Below, piece after piece: positions 35,049-48,526 of a stretch of DNA of 64,000 nucleotides. The position numbers and the translations under genes are program-made. Position 1 is the first letter of the stretch, and the number at the start of each line of letters is the position of its first letter. The stretch is from positions 4,277,570-4,341,569 of the forward strand of contig VZQC01005070.1 in the NCBI GenBank assembly GCA_009823505.1. Direction: 5' to 3'. Below the pieces are notes generated by a model, which worked only from the letters and a program-made list of their open reading frames with translations, was not told the DNA's origin and ran no database searches. This DNA comes from Rhizomys pruinosus. Taxonomy: Eukaryota; Chordata; Mammalia; Rodentia; Spalacidae.

Positions 35049-35305
35049 TGTATTTCATACATCATTTTATTTATTTATCTTATTTTTATGTATATGAGTG
35101 TACTGTCTGCATGTAGGTTGCTGCACCCATGTCATGCAATGTCACAGAGGTCAGAAGCCACCGTCGGATTCCCCTGGAACTGGAGTAAAGACGGTTCTTA
35201 GCCGCCATGTGGGTGCTGGGAATCGAACCCTGGGTCCTCTGCAAGAGCAGTTGGCACTCTTAACTGCTGAACCATCTCTCCAGCCCTGTATTTCATACAT
35301 CATTT
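35049..35305 (-). mobile_element. B2: B2 SINE with perfect 19-bp TSD, antisense
   Basis: Antisense B2 at 35068-35286 inside the L1 3'UTR. tgtatttcatacatcattt is exact at 35049-35067 and 35287-35305. Single-unit body. Confidence 0.97.
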
Positions 35306-35380
35306 TTCAATTCAATTTAGAGATAGTCCCCTTTCCCTGCCCTCCACCCCACCACAGTTCATGCATTCTGCCATACATGT

Positions 35381-35786
35381 TGTGCTGGATAGGTTTAGTG
35401 TCAACTTGACACACCTGGGTTGAGGGAGCCTCGGTTGGGGAATTGGTTCCAATGGATTGGCCTGTGGCCACATCTGTGGAGTATTCTCTTGATGGTCGAG
35501 CAGTGTGGGAGGGCCCAGCCCACAAGAGTGGTGCCACCCTGGGCAGGTTGTTGTGTACTGTATAAGAAGGCGGGCTGGGCATGAGCCAGGGAGCAAGCCA
35601 GTGAACAGCATTCCTCCATGGCCTGTGCTTCAGCTCCTGCCTCCAGGTTCCTGCCCTGAGTTCCTGCCTTGGGCTCCCTGAGTGATGAACTGTGACCCAG
35701 GAGATGTAAGCTGAATAAACCCTTTCCTTCCCAAGTTGGTGTTGGTCAGAGTGTTTTGTCACAGCAATGGAAGACAAACTAGAACA
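35381..35786 (+). repeat. 5' LTR of the ERVL-like provirus
   Basis: Begins tgtgctggat and ends tagaaca (TG...CA). Holds gtgtcaacttgacac near the start, typical of MLT2/ERVL-like LTRs, a TATA-like tgtataagaa (about 35558) and a polyadenylation signal gaataaaccc (about 35712). Confidence 0.9.
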
Positions 35787-36957
35787 GAAATTGGTACCAG
35801 AAGAGTGGGGTATTGCTGTGACAGACCTGACCTTGGTGTTTTGGGGAAGGATTGTGGAGGCGTTTGGAACTTTGGGCTGGGAAGATCATTGAATGCCTAA
35901 AGATTGTTGCTGTGGAGCTTGGACCAGTTTTGCTGAAGGATTTGTAGAAGATGGAGGCCTAGCTTGTAAAGTTTCTAGTTTCAAAGGTGAACAGAGATCA
36001 TCAGGACTGTTTAATCTGTGGGTTCTGGTCAGCTGGGGCTGAAAAATCATCTGTAAGTAACAAGAGACCAGAACCTGAAGTGAAAGCTATGTTGTACTGG
36101 GACAATTGATGCTGGTTAGCTGGGGCTGAAAAATCAGCTGTAAGTAACAAGAGACCAGCATCATTGTGGTGAAATCTTCTGGGAAGAATTTCTTCAGGGT
36201 CAGCACACAGAAGCTGTGTTCCAGAAAGGGCCTGAGCCTCCATCTCAAGCCAGAAGCAGGACTTGGTAATGTGTAAGAGTCTCCTATATGTTTCCGGTGT
36301 TGAAATTTGAGGGGGTCACAGAGAGCAGCCGAGGCTTGGCACTGTGACAGGTCAGGAAAGACCAGTGGTGGAAGTGCACCTCAGTTGCTGTGAAGACCCC
36401 AGGATTGCAGGGGTCATGGAGAGAAGCTGAGGCTTTGCACCAGGAGAGGTCAGAAGAGACCATTGGTGAAGGTGCTGCCTCAGTTTCAGTGGCGACCCCA
36501 GCTTTTTGGAGATGCCGGTACCCTGGGACGACCACCAAGAGCAGCGGCAGGTGTAGAATGGAGTCGGCCTGGGCCTGCGAGATGAGCTGTGTGTGCCATG
36601 GACAGCAGAGTCAGAGAGGGGGAGCTGCTGAGACCCTTTGGAGCCCAGAAGATCGTGAGTGAATCCCAGGTGTCCGGCCTTGAGCTACTTTGCTGGACTT
36701 AGATTTTGTTTGAGAGTGCCTGATTCTTCCCTTTGAAATAAGACAGTACTTGTTTTGGATTTTACAGCAGCCCACAGTTAAGAGACTTTTAATAGACTGG
36801 ACTTTTAAGCGTTTGGACATTTTAAGGACTGTGGGGCTTTTAAGGTTGTACTGTCTTAGGTTGTGATTAGTGTTAACATCATACTTTGGGGATAAGAACT
36901 GGAAAGGTGGTGGTTTAATAGTGATGTGTTTTGTGTGTCAAGTTGACAAGGGGTCAA
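35787..36957 (+). other. provirus interior with tRNA-Leu type primer site and internal repeats
   Basis: Five bases after the 5' LTR comes tggtaccagaagagtgggg (35792-35810), which resembles the tRNA-Leu primer-binding site of ERVL/MaLR elements with a small insertion. Two internal duplications: about 50 nt at 36024-36074 and 36110-36160 (gctggggctgaaaaatca), and about 95 nt at 36310-36404 and 36408-36500 (aggtcag through gacccc). No long open frame. Confidence 0.75.
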
Positions 36958-37363
36958 TGTGCTGGATAGCTTTAGTGTCAACTTGACACACCTGGGTTGA
37001 GGGAGCCTCAGCTGGGGAATTGGCTCCATTGGATTGGCCTGTGGCCACATCTGTGGAGTATTGTCTTGATGGTCAAGCAGTGTGGGAGGTCCCAGCCCAC
37101 AAGAGTGGTGCCACCCTGGGCAGGTTGTTGTGTACTGTATAAGAAGGCGGGCTGGGCATGAGCCAGGGAGCAAGCCAGTGAGCAGCACTCCTCCATGGCC
37201 TGTGCTTCAGCTCCTGCCTCCAGGTTCCTGCCCTGAGTTCCTTCCTTGGGCTCCCTGAGTGATGAACTGTGACCCAGGAGATGTAAGCTGAATAAACCCT
37301 TTCCTTCCCAAGTTGGTGTTGGTCAGAGTGTTTTGTCACAGCAATGGAAGACAAACTAGAACA
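36958..37363 (+). repeat. 3' LTR of the ERVL-like provirus
   Basis: Same length as the 5' LTR (406 bp), from tgtgctggat to tagaaca. The upstream aaggggtcaa is only a weak polypurine tract. Confidence 0.9.
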
Positions 37364-38189
37364 CATGTTCTGCATCTTTCTCTTAGTCTTTTCAATGTTT
37401 TTCTCTGAAGAGGTTTATTTTGGGGGGCAGGATTTAACTGTATCAATTCGTTCTTTGACCCAGTCCTTATGTCATTGTGGTTCCCTCCCATTTGTATTGC
37501 TCCCAAATATGCCTATATAAATGTCACGTATGTATCAGAATTATGTCCTCTTGGAATAAACTGTATATTCCTAAATATGTTTAGGAATTCACATTTTTCT
37601 CTTTAATTTTATATTACTCTAAAATATGAATACAAACCTTCCACCCAGATATGGTATGGTAATTAAAATGTCTGAAAATAAGTGGTAAATTAATTCTAGG
37701 GCCCATTAAGGGATTCACACTATAACAGCACAGTTGCTTTAGATAAAAAGAAATATAACAGTAATGTTGCTCAGCTTACCTTTCAACTGGGGGGTTTGGT
37801 GCTTGCATCCACAAATAAGGGAAACCATTCCCCGTTTGTTTTTCTGGGACTGTATTACTTCACTTAGCATAATGGTTTCTAGTTCCAACATTTACCTGAA
37901 AAGTTCATGATGTCATCTTTCTTTACCACTGCATAGAACTCCATTGTGTAGATGTCCCACATTTTTGTTATCCGCTCGTCAGAAAAAAAATAACATCTTT
38001 TGATATTTTGGCATATGACCTTAAAGGAAAAATTTTGAAGTCTTTAATGATAAATCCTTCAAAGTGCCACAATTACTTTCACCAGCTGCTCCTTTTCTTT
38101 GGGGAACTCAAACATTCTCCAGGTCCCACACTTTATCTCAATCTGTGTTCTCATTCCCCCATGCTGCAACACTATTTTAAGTTATCATA

Positions 38190-38375
38190 GAAGAACTAAC
38201 TGAAACAGTGAACTTCTGCTCAAAACAGTCAACTTCCTCATGGAGAATATTGAGAAAGACTGAGAAAGAGATGAAAAGCATGTTTGGCAGAATGCATGAG
38301 CTCTTGTGGGGTAGGGGAATAGGCGGGACACAGGTCTAGATTTGATTAAAAAAAATAAAAATAAATTAATTAAAG
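38190..38375 (+). mobile_element. L1: L1 3' end, sense, severely 5'-truncated
   Basis: About 180 bp matching the reverse complement of 11140-11290: gaaacagtgaacttctgctc, gagaatattgagaaagactg, gaatgcatgagctcttgtgg, then an A-rich tail. Confidence 0.88.
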
Positions 38376-39214
38376 AAAAAGAATCTGTTAATGCCTATGT
38401 CCTGGAATTACAAACAATCACACAAATTTCAACACCAACCAAGTCTTAGAATTAGTAATATCTGCACGGAAAAGAGAAAAGGTGATTACTAGCTCCCAAC
38501 TAGAAAAAAAAAAAACCTACCTCTTTTGGTAGGAAATAAAGGGATAATCTTCTAATATGATTGAGAGGCTATTAGGAAGAAACATGTGTCAAAATCTCAA
38601 ATCTCCACACAGTCAAATGATGCCATGTCTTTTTTCATTTTTGACTTGAAAACATGCAACAGTTGGTCAGCAGGATGCTTTTAGCCTAGGGCTTTTCTAT
38701 TCCTGGGTCTCTCTCATCAGCTATAGCAAGGGAAATAATCCTGATCAAGCATTTATTTTTCATATGGATTTCACTTAACCAAGGAAGTGGCCTGTAGCAC
38801 CAGCTGAATGCCAGCACGCTGAATACAAGGCCAGGGGACTTTCCTGGCTAACAATCCTTTCCAGTTAACACTTCTTCACAACAGGATCTGACCTGCCCTT
38901 TACAAACTGTGCTCCTAGCTGTAGGTCTCAGTCTAATTTTACACATTTCAGAGCTGCCACCCATCTGACAACATGGGAGGCATCATATATTTAAGAACAG
39001 AACATGTGGCTATTAAAAAAATCACATTCAAGGTCAAAATGAATTGTGAAAACACTCTGAAGAGTTAAATTGGCCTTGTCCAGATTTGGGCCCCAAATAT
39101 TACTGTTTTGAAGCACAGTGATTGAATAACCTTTAAAAAGAATACAATTTATTATTTATTAGTAATTATCAAAAACAACACTCAACAGTAATATTCAAAC
39201 AATGAAAAACAATT
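38376..39214. other. unique non-coding DNA
   Basis: No repeat recognised. Confidence 0.45.
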
Positions 39215-39398
39215 TAAAATTCTGTTTTTCTCTTTTTTTGATCTTCTAGAGACAGGGTCTCCCTGTAGTCCCAGCTGTCCTGGAACTCACTCTGTAGACC
39301 AGGCTGGGCTCAAACTCACAAAGATCCGCCTGCCTCTGCCTCCCAAGTGCTAGGATTAAAGGCGTGCACCACCATGCCCCGCTAAAATTCTGTTTTTC
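39215..39398 (-). mobile_element. B1: B1 SINE with 16-bp TSD, antisense
   Basis: Antisense B1 (39231-39382): gagacagggtctccctgtag, ggaactcactctgtagacca, ending accaccatgccccgc. taaaattctgtttttc is exact at 39215-39230 and 39383-39398. Confidence 0.97.
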
Positions 39399-40006
39399 AA
39401 GTAAGGTAATAGCTACTCATAGAATTCCATATGGACACCGTCCATTTAAGGACTTATTTTGCATTGAAAATGGTTTTATCTTGAGGACCTATTCAAATGA
39501 TTGACATGATATATAATCTCTCTCTCACGCATACTATACATATATATATATGGTTCATTTTTAAAACATTAAGTCCATTATTAAATTTCCAAAATGTAGA
39601 AAAATGATGTGTCAATTTATCAAATACTAACTTATACAAAATTTTATTTTGATAACTATGGTAGGTATTACCTCTCTATTCCCTGAATCCAAATATTATC
39701 ATTTATTTATATCATCTTCTTATTTACTTAACTACATAGTAAAATAAAGAGATATAACTTTAATATCCTTTAGTATTGTTTACATCTCTGGCTTTCTGAT
39801 ATTTGTAAGAGGAGATCAATGGTCATATTCTACATATATCCCACCATATGTAAACAAAACAAACAAGCAAACAAACTACAAAATGTATTGAAATTTAAGC
39901 TGTTCAATACCATAAGTTATAACCGATCTTTATAATATCACATAGGTAGTAGTTAGGCAATATTAATAAATTAACCTAGCTAATATTCACCAAGATTAAT
40001 TATATC
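39399..40006. other. AT-rich unique DNA
   Basis: No repeat recognised other than a short TA run near 39540. Confidence 0.45.
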
Positions 40007-41182
40007 TTAAAATATATGCATATTATTTTAGAGATGATGTGCTAATATTACATGGTGACATAATTAAAAGCAAAATGTTAAAATTAGCATAATTTATGTA
40101 GTACCTTAACAATAGATTATAATATCTAAAGAAAAGAATATATTTCATTGATGAATGATGAAATGCAGATAATACATGTAAACACTTAGAGAAGTATGTA
40201 ATAATAGCAGAAATTCACAAGAAGAATATTCATCTTCTAATTGTCTTGGCTCAGATGTTAATTAAATCTTAGTTTCATACCTTAGTATCAGAATGATAAT
40301 CTTTGTGATGATTAATGCTGGTGAAACAAAAGAATCAAGAATGATGATTCCTTTGTGTTCCAAAAAAGAAGCCAATTGAAGAAAAAAAATTAAAAAATCA
40401 GAGCAGAAACCTTCTGCTACAGTTACTCTGGGGTATTTGGCAATATCTGAGATGCAGGTTAAATTTAATGGCTAATCAAATATGGGGGGATCTAGGTGAA
40501 GATATGTCATTCTCTTGAACAACAACAGACATGGAGATAAAACTTACAAAATTAATGTTAGCCCAAGAGGTCACTAGGGAAAAGTTTCTTTCTTTATTCT
40601 AGCTGTGGGTAAGTAAAAGGAGTTCCACTTAAACATGGTATTAAGTTTTGTTTATCTGTCTTGTTTTCCCAAAGCAGTATTTTTTCTTTGTACTTGGTAT
40701 ACTACAAGCCTATGTACAAAAATGAACCCTGTAAATACATTACATGAAGTGCTGCTCATCACATTCCACTCAGAGCAGCAGGATATGTTATTATATACTG
40801 ACTGATAAAGTGATTAGAATCAAGACCTGGCTCAGCTGAAAAAAACCACCATGCCAAGGATGAGGCAGATGATCTCACATTGAAATGAGTCTGTCAGAAC
40901 ACTAGTCAACTGGGAAGAAAGAGTGGGTTGTTGATGGCCAATAGCTGTCACTGAAAATGATTTATATCAGGCAAGCCAATAGATGCTTACTTAAAAATAT
41001 ATGCATATTATTTTAGAGATGATATGCTAATATTACATGGTGACATAATTAGAAGCAAAATGTTAAAATTAGCATAACTTATGTAGTACCTTAACAATGG
41101 ATTATAATATCTAATAACAATCTAAAGAAAAGAAACTATAAATGTGGATTTTTAGTACCAAAAGGTGAATATATTTCATTGA
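40007..41182. repeat. partial direct duplication of a unique segment
   Basis: 40007-40151 (aaaatatatgcatattattt through gaatatatttcattga) recurs at 40992-41182 with few substitutions and one insertion of about 45 bp in the second copy (around 41115-41166). The second copy ends exactly where the sense L1 begins. Confidence 0.9.
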
Positions 41183-41185
41183 AGA

Positions 41186-42960
<1,775 letters not shown>

Positions 42961-43438
42961 ATTATTTCACTGTATTCTTATTGTAACTTCTACCATATTC
43001 CTGACTTTTGGAAAATTTTATAGATTTATTGATACTTATTACTACTTTATAAATTAAATTTATAGCAGGAAATCATTGAAAAGATTGTTTTGATTTATTT
43101 GATGGATTTTATGAAACAAAATAAGGACTCAGTGAAAATCATAAGCCTGTATACTATGTACAGCTGACATCCAGTGAAGGAGAGTAGGTTGGTAGTATGG
43201 CTAGAAAGAACTAGCATTAATTAATATTTGAGAAAAATGACTGATCCAGGCCCAGAACTCAGACTACAGAAAGAAAACTGAAAATGGAAAACTATTCCTA
43301 AACATCAAAAGGTAACTTAACTTAATTCTTCAGTATTTTTCTGTAAAATAATATCATCTACCACTGTTTTTAGGAGACTAAAGAAACTTTGGTTCATATA
43401 TGCACAAATAAAATACACACGTTCTGATTTTTAAAAAT
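42961..43438. other. AT-rich unique DNA
   Basis: No repeat recognised. Confidence 0.4.
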
Positions 43439-43607
43439 AGCTATTTTGCTGGGTGTGGTGACACACACCTTTAATCCCAGCACTTGGGGGGCAGAGGCTG
43501 GGAGATCCCTGTGAGTTCAAGGCCAACCTGGTCTATATAGTGAGCTCCGGGCCAGCTGGGAACACAAGGAGACCCTGTGTCATAGAGAACAAAAAATAAG
43601 CTATTTT
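43439..43607 (+). mobile_element. B1: B1 SINE
   Basis: B1 at about 43448-43597: gctgggtgtggtgacacaca, agttcaaggccaacctggtc, gagaccctgtgtcatagaga. agctatttt occurs on both sides. Confidence 0.92.
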
Positions 43608-44192
43608 AAGAGATGGAAATTTTCTAGTGCAAAACCTTGCTGTACTTAATGAAGGCTTCAAATTTCTGTCATTTCTCTTCTGTCTACCTTAGTTCTGGTG
43701 GCAACATACGTTAGGACAACTGTTAAGAAGATGGATGAATAGAATATCCCTGCCCTTTCCTGCATATTTACCTTTTTAATGAAAGGGACTTTGTTTTGCT
43801 ACTCATTAGATAAGACTTGCTTTATTTTAGTCACAGAATATCATGAATGCTAATAGATACTCTCTTGCTACTCAACAAATAAGAAGGAAAAGGACATGAT
43901 GACACAGTTATATTTGTTTTTGAGAAATAAATAGTAAGAAATAAAATGTAGCACTACTATAATATTAACTTAGAATTACACTTATTCTGAAAATTATTAA
44001 ATATCACCATGAGTGGAATAAATAATTGACTTGGACTCATGTATATTTAACCAACTTATTATGACATTTTATACATTTCCACAGAAAATAACAATATGAT
44101 GTATTCAGTGTATTACCCCAGAAATCACCATAAATATAAAGCAAAATACAGTAATGTCTAGAAATGGAATTATTTAAAAATTTTTAAGTACA

Positions 44193-44236
<44 letters not shown>

Positions 44237-44589
44237 TATGGTATTAATCTTAGTGTTGCTTCTTCCCACTTTCAAAATATTTTCATGGAAAATAATATCA
44301 GCATTTATTTCACAAATTGAATGTAACTGTTTAATATTGCCTCAAAGACAACTTTATTCTATAATACTATGTCTCCTGCACCATGACAGCTAAATAAAAT
44401 AATCCATTCTAAAAGACAGTTTATGGAATTGATATATAGCTTTCCATGGTCTGTGAATTGTTCATGCCTAGGTGTCACATCTACAATGCAACCTGTCCTC
44501 ATAAGTCCCAAGCATCATAGAACAAGGACCCAAGAAGGCATTAACTACCTCTTAAGCCCTGGTAAGGTAGCTCCTCTATGCACTAAGAG
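43608..44589. other. AT-rich unique DNA with (TA)n
   Basis: Contains a pure TA microsatellite of about 30 bp (about 44200-44228) and otherwise no recognised repeat. Confidence 0.45.
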
Positions 44590-44737
44590 ACCAGGAGACA
44601 TCAGAAGAGGGCATTAGATCTCCTGGAACTGGAGTTACATATGGTTGTTAGCTGCCATTTGGGTGCTGGGAATCAAACCTTGGTCTTCTCCAAGAGCAGC
44701 CAGGGCTCTTAAAAGCTGAGCCATCCCTCCAGCCCCC
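44590..44737 (-). mobile_element. B2: B2 SINE, antisense, 3'-incomplete
   Basis: Antisense B2 from acatcagaagagggcattag to gagccatccctccagccccc; the tail-side part is missing or too diverged to see. Confidence 0.85.
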
Positions 44738-46751
44738 AAATTCTCTAGATTTTTACATGTTGACTTACGCTTGTAAGCAGTATCTCCAAAGCACATTGTA
44801 TGGAGTGTAATTTGACAACATTAGGTTTCTAGGAAACTGAATCTTCTTACTGTTTTTTCCCAACTGTCTCCTTAATTTAATGCAATGTTTTTATTGTTTT
44901 AATTGCATGCCTTTCTCCCATTCTTAGCTGTAGAAATGTTCTTAGGTGGCAGTTTCTTGAAGCATCGTGACTTATCTCCATTGTAAGTTTTTATGTTAAT
45001 TTTCCCATTTGAAATTTCCATGCAACACTAATAACATAAATCCAAATTTCATACCTAGCATAGCACAGGCTTAGAGGTTTGATTTCTTCTCTTAGACTCT
45101 GTCCATGTCCTGTTCACTCCTCCTCTTGTTCCTTGACTCTGGAGGAAATATACCTACACGTAGACTCCTTGAGGGAGTGAATATTTTCAGTATCCATTCA
45201 CTCAAAGAGCCTTTCCAGGTTTCTGGCTTTTATTAAGATCTTATGTGGAAACTTCTGCCTTGCACACATCCCAAGCTGCAACTTCTGGAACTTGCCTGCA
45301 GACCTGTGGTTATAAGCATGGAATATGCCAACATCCCTATAATTACATGAGCCAATTCCTTGAAAGAATGCCTTTAAAAAGCTACGTTTTAGCAGTAGGT
45401 GAAGTGACAGGAGGCATTAGTTCAGATCAGCTAGGGTCACTCTCCTAGGAACCAGCTCTGTGTTGTACACTTACAGATCTTATTGATTCTGCTGCTGAGG
45501 AGATCTCTGGCAGATAAGACAAATAGATTCAGTCAAATAAATGATCTCAATTTCCTCAATTTTAGATATAAAAGGATACCAAATGCCTATTTTCATGTAT
45601 GTGACCTAGGCACCGATTTTACATTGTAATAACAAGTACATGTCTGCAACTCTGTGGGAGACAGCATCCAATACATAAAAATGGTATTACTATTGTGACT
45701 TTGATGAAAGGATTCCAGAAGGAAATGCACTTACATAATTTAAAGTATTAAATTAGTTATTATATTTAATGAAATTACAACAATGCCTGACACATAATAA
45801 GTACTATATAAAAGTGCTTCATCTTCTTATTATTTTATAATCATCAGCATAGTCATTGAGAAGCGTAAAGCATATTGACAGGGGGATGATTAAAAAAGGG
45901 ACACCTTTGTTCCTGAGTTGCCTGGCATATGTTTTAAGGCAATAAACCATCAACTCCACTAATGGAACTAATAGGTTAAGTTTCCCATGTTGCTTGAACT
46001 ATTTCCCCAAGAAAATTAAATTTTCTAAATAGAAAATCTAATTTTATCTCCAGTAAGTTGAAAAATCTTAATTAGTGACACAAAAGCCATGTTAAAATTA
46101 CTTAGATCAGAAATAAACACATCATTATACAAAAATAAACAAATTAAAATGTTACTGTAGTTTAGTTGACATTCCACATGCACTGTCTTGGTAAAAATAA
46201 GACAGAAACAGGCAATTTCAAAAGGCAAGAATCAACATCAATCACATAAATTAAATTGATTAACTTTCATACTTAATCAATCACAGGCATGAATCTTACA
46301 CAATCCGCCAATGACCTCAGTTACTTTGTTTAATCATGCACACCAATATCACTGTAATGCTTGATTTTCCAATTAAAACAACTTTGCAATTAGATCTAAT
46401 TAACGTGTTCCAATTAAATAGGTTAAATGCAGCAGTATTCAATAAATTTAAGCCCTGACTTTCCTCTTGGTGGAAAGGTTCTCTCAAATTATTTGGATAC
46501 ATAATCCTTTTGGTATCAAAGCTTAACAAAAGACATATGGAAAGGTCAGAAGACTGTCTCAGATGCAGCATAAGCCAGGTTTGGTAGATAGGAGCAAACA
46601 TTCCAAGTTTCTCAATTATCTCCTTGATCATTGCATAAACCTTTCATGACAGTCCCCTTAATGATTTGCCAGCCCTTTTTGGTATTGGCACTTTTGCAGA
46701 AAAGAGGACATGGCCCCTTCTTGGAGACATGAATTCTTCATGTGTTGTGTT
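44738..46751. other. repeat-poor unique DNA, candidate conserved non-coding
   Basis: About 2 kb with no confident repeat. 46010-46640 has clustered ATTA/TAATTA and TGATTAA/AATCAATCA motifs (cttaattagtgac, ttgattaacttt, cttaatcaatcacaggc, tctaattaacgtg). No reading frame of note. Confidence 0.5.
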
Positions 46752-47044
46752 AAGAATAGGAAATCAGGGGCTGGAGAGATGGCCTAGCGGTTAAGAGCAC
46801 CGACCACTCTTACAGAGGACCTGGGTTCAATCCCCAGCACCCACATGGCTGCCGAGAACCGTCTGAAACTCCAATTCCAGGAGAACTCCAGTTCCAGGGG
46901 AATCCGATACCCTCTTCTGACCTCCGCGGCACTGGACAACATGGGTGCACACACCTGCATGCAGACAGTACATTCATACACATACCGAAATAAATAAAAT
47001 TAAAAAAAAAAACATTTATTTAAAAAAAAAGAATAGGAAATCAG
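46752..47044 (+). mobile_element. B2: B2 SINE, two-unit body, with 16-bp TSD
   Basis: Well-preserved B2 (46768-47028). The 17-nt units aactccaattccaggag (46867-46883) and aactccagttccagggg (46884-46900) are adjacent. aagaataggaaatcag flanks it at 46752-46767 and 47029-47044; the next B1 starts directly after the right copy. Confidence 0.97.
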
Positions 47045-47142
47045 GTGCCGGGCATGGTGGCACACGCCTTTAATCCTAGTACTCAGGAGGCAGAGGCAGG
47101 CGGATCTTTGTGAGTTCAAGGCCAGCCTGGTCTACAGAGTGA
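47045..47142 (+). mobile_element. B1: 5' half of a split B1
   Basis: B1 from gtgccgggcatggtggcaca to ctacagagtga, then abrupt change to cccatttttatt. The missing 3' half appears inverted at 56244-56331. Confidence 0.95.
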
Positions 47143-47445
47143 CCCATTTTTATTATATCCTTGAAAACTCAATACATCTCTATTATATACTGTATAGATA
47201 TAAAAAAATATTCTCCAGGTCCCATGTATAACTCTAAAACACTTCATGAGATAATTCAAATGAAAATTTCAAGGTAGATTTTACTTTTAGACCACAACAG
47301 CAAAATTAGTTTGGTAGAACAGATAAGACAGAGCTAAAAGAATACCATAGTAAATTCTTTTATTTGAATTTGTATCATACTACTAAATTTTCCAAAAAAA
47401 TAGAGGAATAATTACACTTTCATGCAAGTCTATAAAATATATTTT

Positions 47446-47592
47446 TGTCAGGCGTGGTGCACATGCCTTTAATCCCAGCATGGGAGGCGCAAGTGGATCT
47501 CTGTGAGTTCAAGGCCAGCCCTGGTCACAGGTGAATTCCATGACAGCTGGGACTACAGGAGACCCTGTCTCGAAAAGACCAAAAATAAAAAA
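47446..47592 (+). mobile_element. B1: B1 SINE (noisy copy)
   Basis: B1 with scattered single-base losses (caggcgtggtgcacatgcct, gcatgggaggcgcaagtgga, ctgtctcgaaaagaccaaaa). Counterpart at 56641-56790 has different indels at the same sites. Confidence 0.88.
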
Positions 47593-48526
47593 AAAATATA
47601 TATATAAATTTTTTTATATGAATATATATATAATATAGTTATATATATATATTATAATTTAGCTGAATGAAGTCCAGTTTCCACCACTGTTCAAACCAAA
47701 GAAAAGCTTATCAGAGCAATTAGTTGTGGTAGAGAGTATTGTTTTGTTGTTTTATTTTACTTTGTGGTTTTTGTTGTTGTTGTTTTTTGTTGTTGTTGTG
47801 TTGTTGTTGTTCTGGCTACAGTCCATGATATTGCCCATAGTGTCTTATCTCAAACTTCTCTTTAATGAATTGTTTAGTATCAAAACTCCTATTGATTTCA
47901 GTTATAATAATCATCATGTACTTGTATAACTAAAAGATATTTTGCTAACAGCCACTTAATATAGATGTTAAATTATATCAGTACTTCTAAAGGACAAAAG
48001 AATTTTAGTGGTGCAAGTTTGTGTGTGTGTGTGTGTGTGTTTCTATACATGAGAGGATAAGCTCAATGCTGACGTTGCTATCTTCATTATCCTCTACTTT
48101 ATTTACTGAAGCATGGTCTCTCTCAACACCTACTTGCTTTCCAATTCAGTCTAGTTTACCTATCCAGTTTGTCTCCTGAGTCAGCTGCCTCAGGACTGCT
48201 GGGATTAAGGCAGTCTGCAGGTGTGTCCGGGCCTTTAGAGGGGTTGTGGAATTCTTAATTTCTGCCATTCGCTTGCATAACAATCATGGTATTCACAGAG
48301 TTGTCTCCTGGGACGAGTATTTTGAACTCTGAAGCACATCTAGTCCCAGGATTCCACATAAAAGATTTAGGGATGTGCTGAAATCAGTTTCTTACCCAGT
48401 ACAGCCTCATTCTCTGCTCCTCACCTCCAGCCACGTGCAGTGAAAATTAGTGGAGCATAGTGTAGTTGGAGAATCTTTGTTGATGAGACCGAATTTCTGA
48501 GAATGGTAAGAAAGAGAAAAAAAATC
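47593..48526. other. unique DNA with GTT- and TG-rich runs
   Basis: TA-rich tract (about 47597-47660), GTT repeats (about 47770-47812) and a TG run (about 48021-48040). No coding signal. Confidence 0.6.

Larger units (their letters stand above)
35376..37368 (+). mobile_element. ERVL-like provirus with two LTRs
   Basis: Two 406-bp direct repeats flank a 1,171-bp interior, and the 5-bp duplication catgt lies outside them (35376-35380 and 37364-37368), inside an L1. Size, LTR type and primer site point to a non-autonomous ERVL/MaLR-class element. The interior has no recognisable gag, protease, polymerase or envelope frame. I count about 11 substitutions between LTRs (roughly 2.7%), so it is fairly recent. 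Confidence 0.88.
35026..37985 (-). mobile_element. L1: L1 3' part, antisense, carrying nested B2 and provirus
   Basis: Antisense L1 3'UTR in three pieces: 35026-35067, 35287-35380 and 37364-37985. The first junction is closed by the B2 TSD, the second by the provirus TSD (catgt). The last piece includes gtttgtttttctgggactgt and accactgcatagaactccat, homologous to 12000-12130 of the full-length L1, so it reaches the ORF2 end. 37520-37740 is less certain. Confidence 0.8.

Noticed and set aside
35307..37375. Minus-strand frames of 99-156 codons over the LTRs
   Set aside because: They repeat in both LTRs, match no retroviral protein and lie in LTR non-coding sequence.
45055..45500. Possible old LTR (45055-45500)
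   Set aside because: A few suggestive phrases near the right end, but not enough landmarks to assign a family or borders.
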